Source: Mycogone perniciosa
Taxonomy: Eukaryota > Ascomycota > Sordariomycetes > Hypocreales > Hypocreaceae
NCBI GenBank assembly: GCA_025331125.1
Contig: JAOALB010000102.1
Span: 1-64,000, forward strand
Reading direction: 5' to 3'
DNA length: 64,000 nucleotides
Below the pieces are notes generated by a model. The model ran no database searches. It saw only the letters and a list, made by a program, of their open reading frames with translations, and had not been told where the DNA came from. Below, piece by piece: positions 25,001 through 38,189 of this stretch. Numbering within the stretch: the first letter of the stretch is position 1; every line of letters begins with the position of its first letter. Both the position numbers and the translations under genes were made by a program.

Positions 25001-27000
25001 TTCAATATATATTTAATAATTATAAAGCTTTTTAATTTAATATTATATTAATTACTATTAAATTAATAAAAGTTAATAAATAGTAAATTGAAAAGGATAG
25101 TAATAATATTTATTATCTTTAATATAATAATAGACTATAAAGCTTTTTCCGAGAAAAGTATTAGTTTTAATAAATTAAATATTTATTAAAAGGATTTAAT
25201 AATAGTGTTAAAAGATTAAAAAAAGTTAATAAAATATATATTTATAAATAAACTTAAATAAACTATATATAATAGAATTAACTGTTTATATATAAAAGGG
25301 ATTTAATAAAAGATATTATATTTAGAGGTAAAAATAAAGTTATTATTTATATATTAGGTTTTTATATATAAGTTTAATTAAAATAGAAATTTAAAATACT
25401 ATAAAGTTTAATTTATAATTTAAAGGGATTTATAAAAGTACTTTCCAATAAAATGTATATATATAGTTACTATAATAGTATATTTACTTTATATATTTAT
25501 TGCTTTTATAGTAAAATCCAACTTTAAGTTATTATAATCTAATATTAGAAATATGTTTTATACTTTAAAAAATAAAGACTTAAAACTAATTATATATAAA
25601 CTGCTTGAAGGTTTTAAGCAGTTAAATATTTATTTAAAGCTTATTAAAGCTTTATATAAACTAAAAAAACATATTAAAACAATAGTTAAATAAATTATCT
25701 TTAACTTTAAAATAATAAAAGTCAATTTTGATCTTTAAAAAGCTTTATTTGGTTTATAATACACTTTAAAAGGTTTTTATTATATTTTATATGAATAACA
25801 TTTAAATTATATATTATTATAATAATAAAGCTTTTTATATTAAATTATTAAATACTTTGAATATAAAATATAAGCTTTATAGTAAAAGAAATATATAATA
25901 GTTTTTAAAGGCTTAAACTCTTTAAAATTATAAAAAGGTGTAAAATAATTTAAAGTTAAAAATAAAATATAACTTCTTATAATTTTAATATTAATTATAA
26001 AGCGTAAAGAAGCTATAAGATATATTATGAAAGTAGTTATTAAAATATATTAAAAAAAGGTAAAATTTATATTTTATATAACTATTATAATAACGTTAAA
26101 TATAATGTATAATACTTTAACTCTATAATAGTTTTCAATTAACTTTAATAAAAAGTATATTAAAATAATTAATTGATTCATTTAGTATTTATATATATAG
26201 CGCTTTTTAACTTTTTAATATAAAAGGCAAAGTAATATATAGACTTTATCTGCTTTAAGTAATACTTTTTTTATTAATAATATAAATATTTGAAAATTAT
26301 TTTTAAGGTATTTTATTATATTTCTTTTAAGCTCTATTTTATAAAATACTATATATTAAAGTATTATTAATATATTTATAATTAATATTAAGTGATTTAC
26401 TTTTATTTAAATAGTAAAAAAGGTAATACATTTATATTATTTTCTTTAAAAAATAAAATTTAACTTGCATATTAATTTAAATATTAATTATAATAATTAA
26501 TTAATTATATACTTTATAATTAAAAAAAGTATATAAATTAAGATTTACTTATATTATATTAATATATATAATATATAATTTTAATAAAAATATAAAATTT
26601 GTTTTTTTTCATTCTTTATTTCTTTATTAACTTTATATTTATTAATAAATTTATTAAAGCCTTTTTTAATAATACTTTAAATACTTTAAAGTATTTTTAA
26701 ATTTAATAACTATTTAATTATTAAAATAAAGAATATAAAAATATAAAAGATTATTTAATTTTTATTTAAAGGCTATTTACTATAAAAGGTATATTCCATT
26801 ACTATAATAGTTAATTATTTAACGCTTTTTACCTTTTATATATTGATATATAAAAAGTATTATTAGTATAGCTGTTTAAAGTAGTTATGTCTTTAATATA
26901 ATTAATTTCTTTTTTATTAAATTAAATCAAAGTATAATACCTTTTTATATTAAATTATTATTTAATTATATTAACCTATAACTATATAATAAAAGGATAG
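22067..27000 (+). pseudogene. RIP-destroyed Copia (Ty1-type) polyprotein, copy 2
   Basis: Two landmarks set family and strand. Around 23470-23560 a frame gives a decayed version of the GAG-pre-integrase reading seen undamaged at 63420 (here ...FKVLKVLIKNIKNI). Around 25600-25690 another reads GFKQLN...LIKALYKLKK, the conserved 'EGFK...L.KALYGLK' stretch of Copia reverse transcriptase. The order gag, integrase, reverse transcriptase is the Copia order. All frames are riddled with TAA and TAG. The 3' end near 27 kb is estimated from normal element length, and no matching 3' LTR was found, so the element is truncated or overlaid by the next one. Confidence 0.7.
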
Positions 27001-27143
27001 TATATTTATTTAATTATGTTTATTATTTATAGCTTAAAAGAGTTAATATATAATTACTATAAATATTAAATAATTATAAACTATAAGATTAATGAAAATA
27101 ATATAATAAAGAAAAAGCAAGATATATTAAAAATATATTAATA

Positions 27144-27205
27144 GTTATTATTAAAATAAATAATATGTTATTAAAATAAATAATATGTTATTAAAGATAA
27201 ATAAC
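27144..27205. repeat. Tandem repeat, 20-bp unit, about 3 copies
   Basis: The unit GTTATTAAAATAAATAATAT is repeated about three times, the last with AAAGATAAATAA. It marks the end of the Copia-like region. Confidence 0.8.
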
Positions 27206-30200
27206 AATAATATATTAACAGAAACCTTTTTTATTAATAATTAACTTTAAATAACTTTTATAAAAAGGGAATAATAATATAATAGTAAAGGTAATAGTAA
27301 AAGTAAATGTAAAAGTAAAGACTATTGCAGGAATAGTTATAGTAAAAGTAATAATTAATGTAATAACAATAGTAATAAAGGTCAAGGCTAAAGTAAAAGT
27401 AAAAGGAGGAGGACTGGTTAATAAAAATGCTATAGTATATAGTTTAGTAAAGGCTTTTTTGCAATTTACAGTAAACTTTAACTTTAAATAAAAAAGACGC
27501 TAAATAATTAAATTAGCTGGTATAGGTATAGAAGTAATAATAAAAGCTAAATTAGCTAATCTGGGAGTAAAAGTAAAAGCTAGTATAAAAGTAGCAGTAA
27601 ATATAGCTGCTTAAAGATAATTAATATTATAATAAATTACCTTTAAAAAGTAACTGCAATTATATTTAATAAAAAAGCTATTTTTATTTTATGATTTTAT
27701 TATTAATTAATAAAAGTATATTATAAAAAGAATATATAAAAAGTATACTAATTATTAAAGCTATATTATTGCAATTATAAATAGAAAGTAGGCCTTTAAA
27801 ATATAGTTAAGTATTGTTTTCTAAATATATAATAGTAGCTTTATATATATAATATTAACGTTAATATTAAAGTTAAAATTAAATTATCATAAAGGAAGTT
27901 TAAGAAGAATAATAGTAATATAAATAATAATAATAATTTTAATGCCTAAATTAAAATATAAAATAATATTAAGTAAAGTATTTTAAGGTTCATTTTAACT
28001 AAATATAAATATAGTTTAAATAATATATATAAGTTATAGAACTATATTATTTACATTAATAGAAAAGTTACTTTTAAGTTAATTTAAGCTATTATAAAAT
28101 AACTATATAATTTTATATAAATATATATTTTATATTATATCTTTCATAAATATATACCCTTTTAACTTTTATAAACTTATTATTATATTAAATAATACTA
28201 TAACCTTTCTTAATAAGTTAATAGTGCAGTTAAAATACCCTATAAAAATAAAAGATTTATTTAGTTTTAGGTATTAGCAACCTTTTATATCTTTATATAA
28301 TACTATTATAAATTATTTAAAAGACAAAGTAAAACTATATTTAGAAACCTTTATTTATATAAATATAATAATATATTAACTTTATAATATAGTAATTATA
28401 GAGTAGTAATATTGCAATATATATTAATTATATAATTATTAAGCTTTTTACTTTATAATATTAAATTACTATTGCTGCTTTACCTATATAAAGAAATTTA
28501 AAGCTGCTTTAATTATATTATAGTACTTTTATATATTAATATACCTTACTATATAGTTATTTTATATTTTAAAGGCTTAAAGTTAATAAGCCGTTAAGTA
28601 AGTATAATATATATTTATAAATAACAGTTTATAAAGGCTTTAGTAAATCTACTATTATTTTATATAGGGAATATTATAAATTGTTAGATATATTAAAATT
28701 TAAATAAACTACTATTTTATATTCAAGATATTAATATTATTTAAAACCTTTATAAAAGACCTTAATTATTAAATACTAAAAAACTACCTATATTATTTAC
28801 TCTTTAAACTATTAATAGTAGTAATAACAATAGTAAGGATAATATTTATTTTATATAATAAACTTAATAACCTTAATAATTACAGTAATTATAAAAAAGG
28901 CATCAGTAACCTTAAAGGCAACTTAAAAGGCAACTACTTATATATTAACTAGACTTTAATATTTAGTAAACCTTTTTATAACTTAAAATAAATAGCTTTA
29001 TTGGTTTATATTAAATACTATAAAGCTTTAAATTATTGTTTTCATATTTTAAATGCGATAAAGGCTTATAGGTCACTAAAATATTACTATAATAATTTAA
29101 AGCTTTATAGTGTTTAATATAAACTAATAAAGGGATTAATAAAATTATATTCACTATATAGTTAAAAGAATAGTTAGTCTTTATATAGGTAAATAAAGGG
29201 GGTAATAAAGATTTATTATTTAAAGTAATTTAATATACTGTAAATAGCTATTATATAAAGAATTAAATTATAAAGTATAAAGAGCTATAGGGAGATTGTT
29301 ATAGGCAGTATTTAAACTATTCATATAAATAGTACTACTTAAAAATATATATTAAAAAGTATTATAAAAACTACTTTTTAATAATAACTTTACCTTTTTA
29401 TACTTTAGCTATATTTTCACTTTTTAAACAATATATAATAAAGGCTTTATAGTATATAATATTATATTAGAATTTAAAAGAACTAGTATATATTTTATAA
29501 ATAATAAACTAGTAATAAGGTAGATATTTTATAAATAGTAAATAAGGTATATAATTATAAATTTAAAATATAGTTTTTTATTATTTAAAGAGGCCTACTG
29601 TTATAAAGGTATAAATATAATATAATATATATAGAATAATTATAATAATATTTGAAATTTACTAATTTATAAAGGTTTTTGCTAAATTAATTTTATTATG
29701 ATAAAAACTACTGCCTTTACATTATATATTAAATACTTTATTATTAACTAAAATTAAAATATTAAGAGGCTTTTAAGTAAAAGGAAATATAATAAAGCTA
29801 TATAAAGATCTAGTAAACTTATTATAACTATTAACTTTAAGGCAATATATATTTAAAATATAGTTTTTAAGAAACAAAATAAAGCAAAGTAAAAGAAACA
29901 GTAACTTTATAAAGCTTAATACTATATAAATATTAATATAAAAAGATTAAAGAAAAGGTAATATAAAGATAAAGTTTATATAATTTATAGCTATAAAAGG
30001 ACTTTAATATTTAAGTAGTGGCTAAAGTATATAAGGATAAATAAAGACGTTATTCCTTTTAAAATTAATAATAAAGTCTATATTAACCTTTTTAATTATA
30101 AGCTTCCCTCTTATACCTATAGGTACCTAACCTTTTAGGTGCCTATTTACTAAGATTTATAACCTTTTAACTAGCTATAAAGAAAAATAAGCTTAATAAC

Positions 30201-30568
30201 GCTCTCTTGCCTCTCCTAGGCATATAAAGAAAGATAGTAAACGCTATTAGACTTTAAGTAAACTAAGGATAACTAAACTTTACTGCTATTAGGCAGGCAA
30301 TACTTTAATAATTTAAAAAGGAGGGTATTTTTTTACTTTTAAAGTAAAAGAAAACCATAATTTTCCTACTTACACTTAGAAAAGGCTATATTAATAGTAA
30401 ATATATTAAAACTAATATCTTTAAATTTAATTTTAGTTTTAATATAAAACCTAATATTTTTCTCTTTTTAAAAAAGATTTAAAAAAGCCTTTTTTCCTCC
30501 CTTTAAAGTAAATTAATAAAAGCCTTTACATTTATAAATAAAAAGCTATTAAATATAGTATTTAGAAT
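27206..30568 (+). mobile_element. Eroded Gypsy-type retroelement fragment (inferred)
   Basis: About 27288-27420 is a purine-rich stretch reading as alternating Ser/Lys/Asn-Gly codons, the kind of pattern RIP would leave of an Arg/Gly-rich nucleocapsid. Around 30064-30165 a + frame reads NNKVYINLFNYKLPSYTYR, which resembles the 'GDKVYLNLH.GY.LPS...R' start of the integrase C-terminal domain in fungal Gypsy elements; Gly-Asp to Asn-Asn is a G-to-A change. No LTRs were recognised for it. Confidence 0.4.
27288..27615 (+). repeat. Low-complexity purine-rich stretch (GTAAAAGTAA repeats)
   Basis: Irregular repetition of AGTAAAAGTAA and AATAGTAATAA motifs makes this visible as a compositional anomaly. 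It probably derives from a repetitive Arg/Gly-coding segment of a gag gene. Confidence 0.55.
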
Positions 30569-31146
30569 TATTAAAATAACAAGGTTATACTAAACCTTAT
30601 TTATATACAGCTTCTAGGAAGCTGTATATAACGCAGCAATAAGGAAATAACTGAGAGTCTAATTAGGCTTATAATAAATAAATAATTAAATTGCAAATAT
30701 TTTAATAGCTAAAAGCTATAGAATATCTAGTATATATACAGCCAGTATAGAAGTAATAATATAAATAATAGCTTTATCTTCTATAATAGTCCTCCAATTA
30801 AATAATAGGAATGTAGTAGCAAAATTAAGTTTATAGCCTTATTTTTATTTTCCGCAAAACTCATTTATATAGGAAATCGTTTAAATCGATTTACGGCTAT
30901 ATAAACAGGAAACTATTTTAGTCAGATTTTTCAAAATAGCCATTATAGCCATTATATTAAGTCTAGGGTAAGCGGGGTAGCTGGTCCTAGTTTAATTGTT
31001 ATCGTTAAAGATAACAGAAATTTCCTGACTTACACTAAAGTTCCTCTAGAACTTAGTCCTAGCGTCAGGCCTAATTCCGGGTAGCCAGAATAGGAAGGTT
31101 ACCCAAATACACTAAAATCCTTACTTTTTAGCCCTCCTTTTTAATA
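30569..31146 (+). repeat. Solo LTR, family A, copy 1 (578 bp)
   Basis: It begins TATTAAAATAACAAGGTTAT (TG decayed to TA) and ends CCCTCCTTTTTAATA (CA decayed to TA). It is colinear over its whole length with 55390-55969. Differences between the copies are nearly all transitions plus small indels. The flanking five bases, AGAAT and AAAGT, would be one target duplication (AGAGT) if each lost one G to A; that is inference. A short inverted repeat TGTTAAAA/TTTTAACA defines the ends in the better copy. Confidence 0.85.
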
Positions 31147-34100
31147 AAAGTCTTTAGTTAAATTAAAGAAATTTATTTAATTTAAAAGGCTGAATAAAAA
31201 GTATTACTTTTAATAGCTTAAGCTATTAATAACTATTTAGCTAAATATTAAGGAAAGTATTATTTTTTAGCAGCTACAATAGTAAATAAAGCCTTTTTTA
31301 ATACCTTTAAAAGCCTTTTTTCTTTGAAGGCTTTAATAAACTTTAAAGAATTAAATAAAAACCATCTTTTTACTTAATTAATAAGTATTTAACTAATTAA
31401 TAGAAAAGCCTATTAAAATAATACATAATAGTAAATTAAGCTTTAGCCTTTAAGTAGAATTTATATAGGTACCTTTTTTATAGTTAATATTTTAAAATAA
31501 ATTATATAGGCTATAGTTATAGCTATGGATATAAATAAAACCTTTTAATATAAGGAAACTAAAATAAACTTACCTTGTTAAGTAATAGCAGGCTAGCCTT
31601 TTATTGTTTATAAAAATAAATAAAAATATATAAAGATTATTTTAAAAACTAATAATAAGATTTTCCTTTAAGTCTTTTTAAATTATAATTAAAAAAGAAT
31701 TACTGCTATTAATATTAAATAGAGGCTATTAAAATTAATAAGTTTAAAGTAAAGATATTATTTATTTATATAAGGTAAAGTTTAAATTTATACTTTAAAT
31801 TAAAAAAGGAAACTTTAAAAAATAAATCCTTACTTTAAGTTTAATTATGAAGGCTAGTAGCTTAAAAATTAAAGAAGTATATATACAAAGGAGCTTTTTT
31901 ATATAAAGTATTTTTAAATATTATATGAATATTTTAAATACTTTCTTTATTAATATACTAATTTTAATTCAAGTTTATAAAAGCGCTAAATTTAGAAGGC
32001 TTTTAATTTTATATTAAAAGGCCTTTTTTAATAAAACTATTAATACCTATTATGTTATTTTGTTTAAAAAGAGAATGAAAATAAACTTTGAATTCTTTAA
32101 TTATTTTACTTTAATAATATTTTAAACTTAAAAGGTATAGGTAATTTAATATAATAAATACTTTAGCTTTTATAACCTTTAAAGATATATTAAAATTATA
32201 TAATATAAAAAGTATTGTAAATCTGCCTTTTTATATATTGATAAAGATAAAAACTATTATAATTTTATTGAATATATTAACTGCTTTAAACCTTATTAAT
32301 TTAATATTTTAAAATATTATATATCTTAAATTATTAAAGATAATATAAAAGTATATATTATTAAAAGATAACTTAAAAGTATAAAACAATTTAAAATTTA
32401 AAATTTAAAAAAAAAAGACTTTACTCTTTTTACCTTCAAGCTTAGTTTAAATATACTTAAAAGAGGAGCTTTTTTAACTGCTGTAACTAAATCTTCTACT
32501 GCTTTTACTTTTAAGGCTTAAATTTAAAGACCTTTTTTATTAAATAAAATAATACCTTTTACCCCTATAATAAAACCCCTTTAAAATAAAGTTAATTTAA
32601 TAAATATTTTTAATAGTTTATTAAAGGAAGGTTTATTAGCGTATTTTATAATAAAGGTTATTGATTTTAATAACTTTATAAATAATACTTTAAAGGAATC
32701 CTTTAAAGAAGATAAACTTTATTAAAACTATTAAAAAACTTTAGCTTAAAAGTCTTTTAAAGTAATATAAAAAGAATAAAGATAATATTATAATATAGCC
32801 CTTTTATTGATTTAAAACGATAGTATTAATATTATATTTATTTAAAAGCCATAAATATCTTAAAAGCCTTATTATTCTAAAAATAAATAATATTTTACTT
32901 TAACTTTTAAATATTTAATTTATCTAATAATAAAAAAAAGATTAAACTTTTTATTTTTATATATATTAAAAAGCTATTAAATTTATTATATTAATAACTT
33001 TTACCTTTAAAATTCAAACGTAATTATATATATTAAACAAAGGTTTATAGATATATTATTACTAATATTTACTATAAACCTTCCTTTAATACTATAATAA
33101 AAACCTTTACAAGGTAAAGTTAGCCCCTTTTAAACTTAATTATTATAAAAGACTTTAATATATTATATAAAATATAATAATTAAATTAAGCTTTAAATAA
33201 TATAGGTACTAAATTAAATAACGCAATTAAATAAATAAATAAATAAATATAATTTAATCCCTGCCTTTATAAATACCTTTATAAAGGATTTTAAAAAGTA
33301 TATTATCTTTATTTTCTTTAACTGCTTTATATAAATAACTACTATAAAAGATTTAAATATAACCTTAACTTACTATATAATTACTATTATATTTTTAAGC
33401 TTTATTAAATTAATACTTAATATAATAAAAAATATATCTTTTTTAAAAGTCTATAAAGGTTTAGTTAATTAATATATATATATATACCTAGTTTTTATTA
33501 AAAGTAAATATACTTAATTTAATTAAAGAAGATTTAAATATAATTATATAAATACTTTAAAGACTGTTTGCAGACTATATAAAATTAATAAGTAAAAAGA
33601 GATATTAAAATAAATATAATACCTTTTAATAAGATAAAAACTGCTAGATAGTTTATTTAGCGTTTATTATAGTGCCCTTTAAAATATATCAATAAATTAA
33701 AATAAAAAGGATTTTATATAATATAGTTAAATATAAAAAATGCAATTACTGGGATAAAGTTATAGTTAAAGTTAATTGAAGTAAAGGCATTTAATAGGTA
33801 ATTAAATAGTATAAAGCTATAAATTAATTTTAATCCCCCTTTTTAAGAGATAAAAATAAAAGTATTTTAAACTTTAAAGAGTAAGCAGCCTTTTTTAAAG
33901 AATATTTACTGCAGTAAAAGAAAGTAAAAAAAGATATTAAAAACCTATAGGATCCTTAAATATTAAAAAAGCCTTGAATATTATAAAATAAAATAATTAT
34001 TAAAAAAAGGTAAAAAAGGCTATAATTAAAGTAAGGAATATTATATTTAATATAAATAATATATTAATTGCCTTTTTATATTATATATAGCCTATTATTA

Positions 34101-36566
34101 AATCGTTTATCATAAATATTTTGGACAGCTACTTTAACTTAAACTATTACCCTTTTCCTTTTAAAAACGCTAAAAATACTATTATTTTTAAATTTAATAA
34201 ACCTAACTATATAAGCTATAAAACCCTTTAAATCTATTTTATTATTATTTGATATAAAAGAAACCCTTAAAAGATTATTTATTAAAAAGCTATCTTTTTT
34301 AATATTTAAATATAAAATCCTTTTAAAGTAATACTTTAAGGCCTTTTTAAAGAAACAGCTATAAACTTAATTGCCTACTTAATTTATAATATTAAAATTA
34401 CTTTAAGTAAAAGGGAGGTTATAACTTTATTTACCTTAATATTTCTAAAGCCTTTAATATTAGTATAGAAAGTAAATTAATTTTATAGTTTAAATAGTAA
34501 AGATAATTTATTTAACTTTTAAAATAAATAAAGTCTTTTATAAATAATAAAATTACTTTCATTTATAAAATAGATAGAATTCATTTACTAAACTTTGCCT
34601 TTAAATATAATACTTTATAAAAGTCTTTTATCTCTTTTATTATATTAATACTATACTTCAAGTTAATCTTTTAATTTAAAGATTAATAATCTTACTTTAA
34701 ATATATTAATAATATTATTATATTTATTATAAAGGGGTTTATTTTAAAAATAGTTATTTTTATATAATAAGTATTTAATAAAATAGTAAAGTAAAAAGTA
34801 AAGAATATAGTATTTTTCCACTATATTAAAATTAAATTACTATACTTTTACTATATAAAAGGCTAAATTTAATAAGAAAGTATTATAATAAAAGGAGAAT
34901 TAATTTAATTTAAAAAGAATATTTAATAGTTAAAGGTTTATTTTAATTTAAAATTCTCTTTTAAAAAGTATATAAAAACGCTTATAGGCAAAGTATATAA
35001 AGTCTTTAACTTTTTTAAATTATTTAATAAAACTTATGAAGGCTTACCTTTTAAAGCTATACTATAAGCTATCAAGGCCTATATCTTTTTATTACTGTAT
35101 CTAAAATAGAAATATAATAGTTAAAATAGAAATAATAGTTATAAGTTTTTTTTTAAGTAAATAAATATAAACGTATTTGATTTAATAAATAAAAGAAATA
35201 AAGGCTTTAACGCTATTGTAAAGGCAGTTTTTTTTAATTTAAAAGATTATAAATATTTCTATTTTATATAAAGAATTAAATATCTTTATAGTTAATATTA
35301 CTTTAATTTAAGTTTAATTTAAATATATAGTAAAATTTATAAAATTAAATTAAAACTATTTAATTAATTGCTATATAAATAAAAAACTCCGTTTTAATTA
35401 TTATAAAATAGATTTTAATATACTGCTGCTTTAATTAATAAAACTATTAAATTTACTTTCTTTATTAAAAAGTCTTTATTTATTCTTTTTAATTTTAATT
35501 TAAAAGGTATAGGTAAATTAATTGCAGTAAAGAAGTATTTAAAATTAATTAATTCCTTCCCTTTTTATTTAATTTAAATCTACCTTAACAAGTTTGAAAT
35601 TAAAAGGAATATAAGTCAAAAAGCAGTTATTTATTATAAAGTAAAAGTAATTATAAATATTAAATACTTTAATAATATAAAGGTTTATAATATAAAAGTA
35701 TAGGCTACTTTAAAGGCTATAAAGTTAATAGTTAAATATATAAAGGAAAACTATATAATTTAAATAATTTACTTTTTTTTAAATAATTTATTAATTATTA
35801 ATAAGTTATTAAATAAGCCCCGTTTTTCTATAAGGAAAGTATATATATATTTCTAGAAATTAATATAAAGTATTTTACTTTATAAAACCTTTATTTTATA
35901 GGTTTTAAAATATAAAGATATTATAAATAATAAATAAATAAACTATTTAATTAAATAAAATACAGCTTTCTTTACTATATTATAAAATTAGGCTATAGTT
36001 TTATATATTAAAAGATAAATTAAAAAAGAGTTGTAAAAGTAAAAAAATAAAATTAGTTTCATAAAACTTTAAAGGGCTATAAATAATAAAGATTTAAAAC
36101 TTTAACTTCCTTTTAAAATTTAAACTTTTATACTTTATCTTTAATAAGCTATTAGTAAAAAGATTAAAATATAAAGATTTTTAAGAATATTATAAATACT
36201 TTAAGTATAATAAAGAGTTTATCTGTAAATGCAGTAAATTAAAGAGATAAAGCTACTTTATAGAATATAGAATAGTTAAGCCTTTCCTTTTAAATATCCC
36301 TTTAAAAGAGACCCCCTTTTTTTACCTACTTAAACCTATAGGAAGTAAGGCTTTTTAGAAACTAGTAAAGGAAGCGGACCTATATAGCCTTCCTTGAGCG
36401 GTAATAAATTAATACTACCTAAATTAACCCTTTTTCCTTTATAAATTAAAACTTAGCGAACAGCAGCGCAAGCCGCTAGTTCCTAATATCTTATTGTCTA
36501 TAAAGCATTTATATAACTAGCTTACTTAACGGATATAAATAATAAAACAAACAAACAAAACAAATA
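31147..36566 (+). mobile_element. LINE (Tad1/I-like non-LTR retrotransposon), RIP-eroded
   Basis: A zinc-knuckle-like reading (YCKSAF...) at about 32213-32330 fits the C2HC region at the end of a LINE ORF1. About 4 kb downstream, 36185-36410 reads as a LINE ORF2 C-terminus: a Cys-x-Cys (FICKCSKLKR), a region where a His/Cys pair would stand, then PFFYLLKPIGSKAF. The spacing matches an endonuclease-reverse transcriptase ORF between them. The element ends in an AAAC-type tail (about 36540-36566, AAAACAAACAAACAAAACAA). The 5' end is not resolved; it may abut the solo LTR at 31146. Confidence 0.6.
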
Positions 36567-36960
36567 CACCTTTTTATTTAAAAAGAAAATAGCTTTTTTT
36601 TAATTTATTAAGAATTTAATTTACTTATATAAAAGAGGTTATTAATTAAGCCTTGAAATAACTATTAATTCTCAATTAAATATTAAAGTACTTTTCAAGG
36701 TATAAAAGCAGCAGTTCTATTAAAATTAAGTGTAGGCCTTTCTATATTAATAATTATAATAAGAAGCTAACTAAAACCAAGCCAATATAAGTTTTTACAA
36801 CTTTATTTTTAATTTTATAATATCTATAGTATTATAATATCTATAGTATTATAATATATTAATAAAACTATACTCTTTTAAGTTAATATCTTTTTTTATA
36901 TTATTATTTGAATAATTCTCCCTTTTATTCAAGAAAACTTTAGTAACAATAACTATATAC
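36567..36960. other. A+T-rich border with short tandem repeat
   Basis: Eroded sequence without assignable content. About 36816-36858 contains roughly three copies of an 18-base unit TATAATATCTATAGTAT. Base composition switches to normal near 36960. Confidence 0.5.
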
Positions 36961-36983
36961 TTAATATTCTTACTAAGCTAGAC

Positions 36984-38154
36984 TTGGTAAATGAGCGTCG
37001 TGTTAGGCTACTCTCTATAACGTTATGGAGGGAAACAAAACCCCTTGCAATCTTGCCTCTTATGTTGTTCGGAATCATGGCGGGAATGATAATAATGAAG
37101 CCTTTGACGTGGAAGCGCGAGATTCAATGTTCAAAGCAGACCCCTGGCCCCACCTTCCTAACGATGTTGTAGGCATCTCTGAACTCCGATGGTGCCTACA
37201 GGGCTTTTAAGTCAAATCACTGACTGACCTTTTCCTAATCTTCGTGTGGAGGCACGCCAGATGGTGGCATATCCCCGACATGTCCTATCCAAGGTAGGTC
37301 TCACTCGGCAATTAGGGCGAGAGTAGCAGCAATATCTTGCAGCCATAGCAGACAGATTTCAGAGCATGATGCGGGATGATCTGGATACCAATCACTCAAC
37401 TATTCGGACTCTTCATGACAAGTACCACCATCTTATCGCTAGAGTTGTGAACATTACGGAGAACTTCAATCGCGACTTCATGACTTTCTCTCATGGATAT
37501 ATCTTCGAGATAGCATCAGGGAATAAGCTGCATCTATCGTCGGTTCAGGGGCCTTGAGTTAGCAATGTTTGGTCCACGCTTACTCTCAACGCCTTCCACG
37601 AAGAGTCTTCGAAGTGCGACCTAATTGGTAATGGCGACACAGTATCTGAGTAATATGATCCTCGACATACACAGGTTTATTTTGAAGACCATGAAAGCTG
37701 TGTGGTCAGATGAAAATGTTCGCGACGACGAAAAAGGATCCAGACCTGGTCGACAATTATGTTTATCTGAGTGAAGCCAACATTATTGCCAATGGCGGCA
37801 CTACCGCGCTCACGAATCTGGTCTCGACAACCCATCTCCTCATACAGACAGTTTAGATGGTGGGGTTGCCGAAGCTCACAGCCGCCGAACTCGCTATGGC
37901 GGCTTACAGCGACATGCTCCAGATTGATAATATGCTTTGCAAGAAGCTTGCCGGGGACGCCGCCATCCGTGACCCCGTCTAGCGTCGCCCAGAATAAAAA
38001 CTCAACTATTACCTTGTTCACATGAACCAAGTGGAATATGAAATACTAGATACTGGCCAAGGGCGTTGCCAATGCGAATACAGCCACTCGGCTGGAGATA
38101 CGAAAGAAGCACTACAAAAATAGTCACCCAGACTCCTCGCAGCGGTCGGCAGCT
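36984..38154 (+). pseudogene. Broken protein-coding gene of unrecognised family
   Basis: A chain of protein-like readings on + continues through frameshifts and stops. At 37025-37204 it reads ...ARDSMFKADPWPHLPNDVVG. At about 37245-37630 it passes YLAAIADRF, MMRDDLDTNHSTIRTLHDKY and FHEESSKCDLIGNGD, with in-frame stops at 37330 and 37555. At about 37625-38000 it passes MILDIHRFILKTMKAVW, then after a shift near 37735 DNYVYLSEANIIANGG and LTAAELAMAAYSDML. At 38060-38154 it ends RLEIRKKHYKNSHPDSS. The breaks are stop codons that a single C-to-T in CAG, CAA or CGA would give (true of any stop) plus about four indels. It looks mostly helical and soluble; I do not recognise the family. It lies tail to tail with the KP4-like gene. 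The minus-strand frame at 37677-38030 overlaps it and is less protein-like. Confidence 0.6.
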
Positions 38155-38189
38155 AACGCCTGAAAGATTTATAAGGAAGAGACAAGGGC

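Noticed and set aside
27144..27205. CRISPR-like array
   Set aside because: A simple 20-bp tandem repeat without spacers in a eukaryotic transposon context.
2641..36960. Mitochondrial origin of the A+T-rich DNA
   Set aside because: No rRNA, tRNA or intact respiratory genes; instead decayed nuclear transposon motifs with LTRs, TIRs and target duplications.
37771..38025. 84-codon plus-strand frame
   Set aside because: An out-of-frame shadow of the pseudogene (Ser/Pro/Arg-rich, typical of a shifted frame).
37677..38030. 117-codon minus-strand frame
   Set aside because: It lies opposite the more protein-like + pseudogene readings and has no motif.
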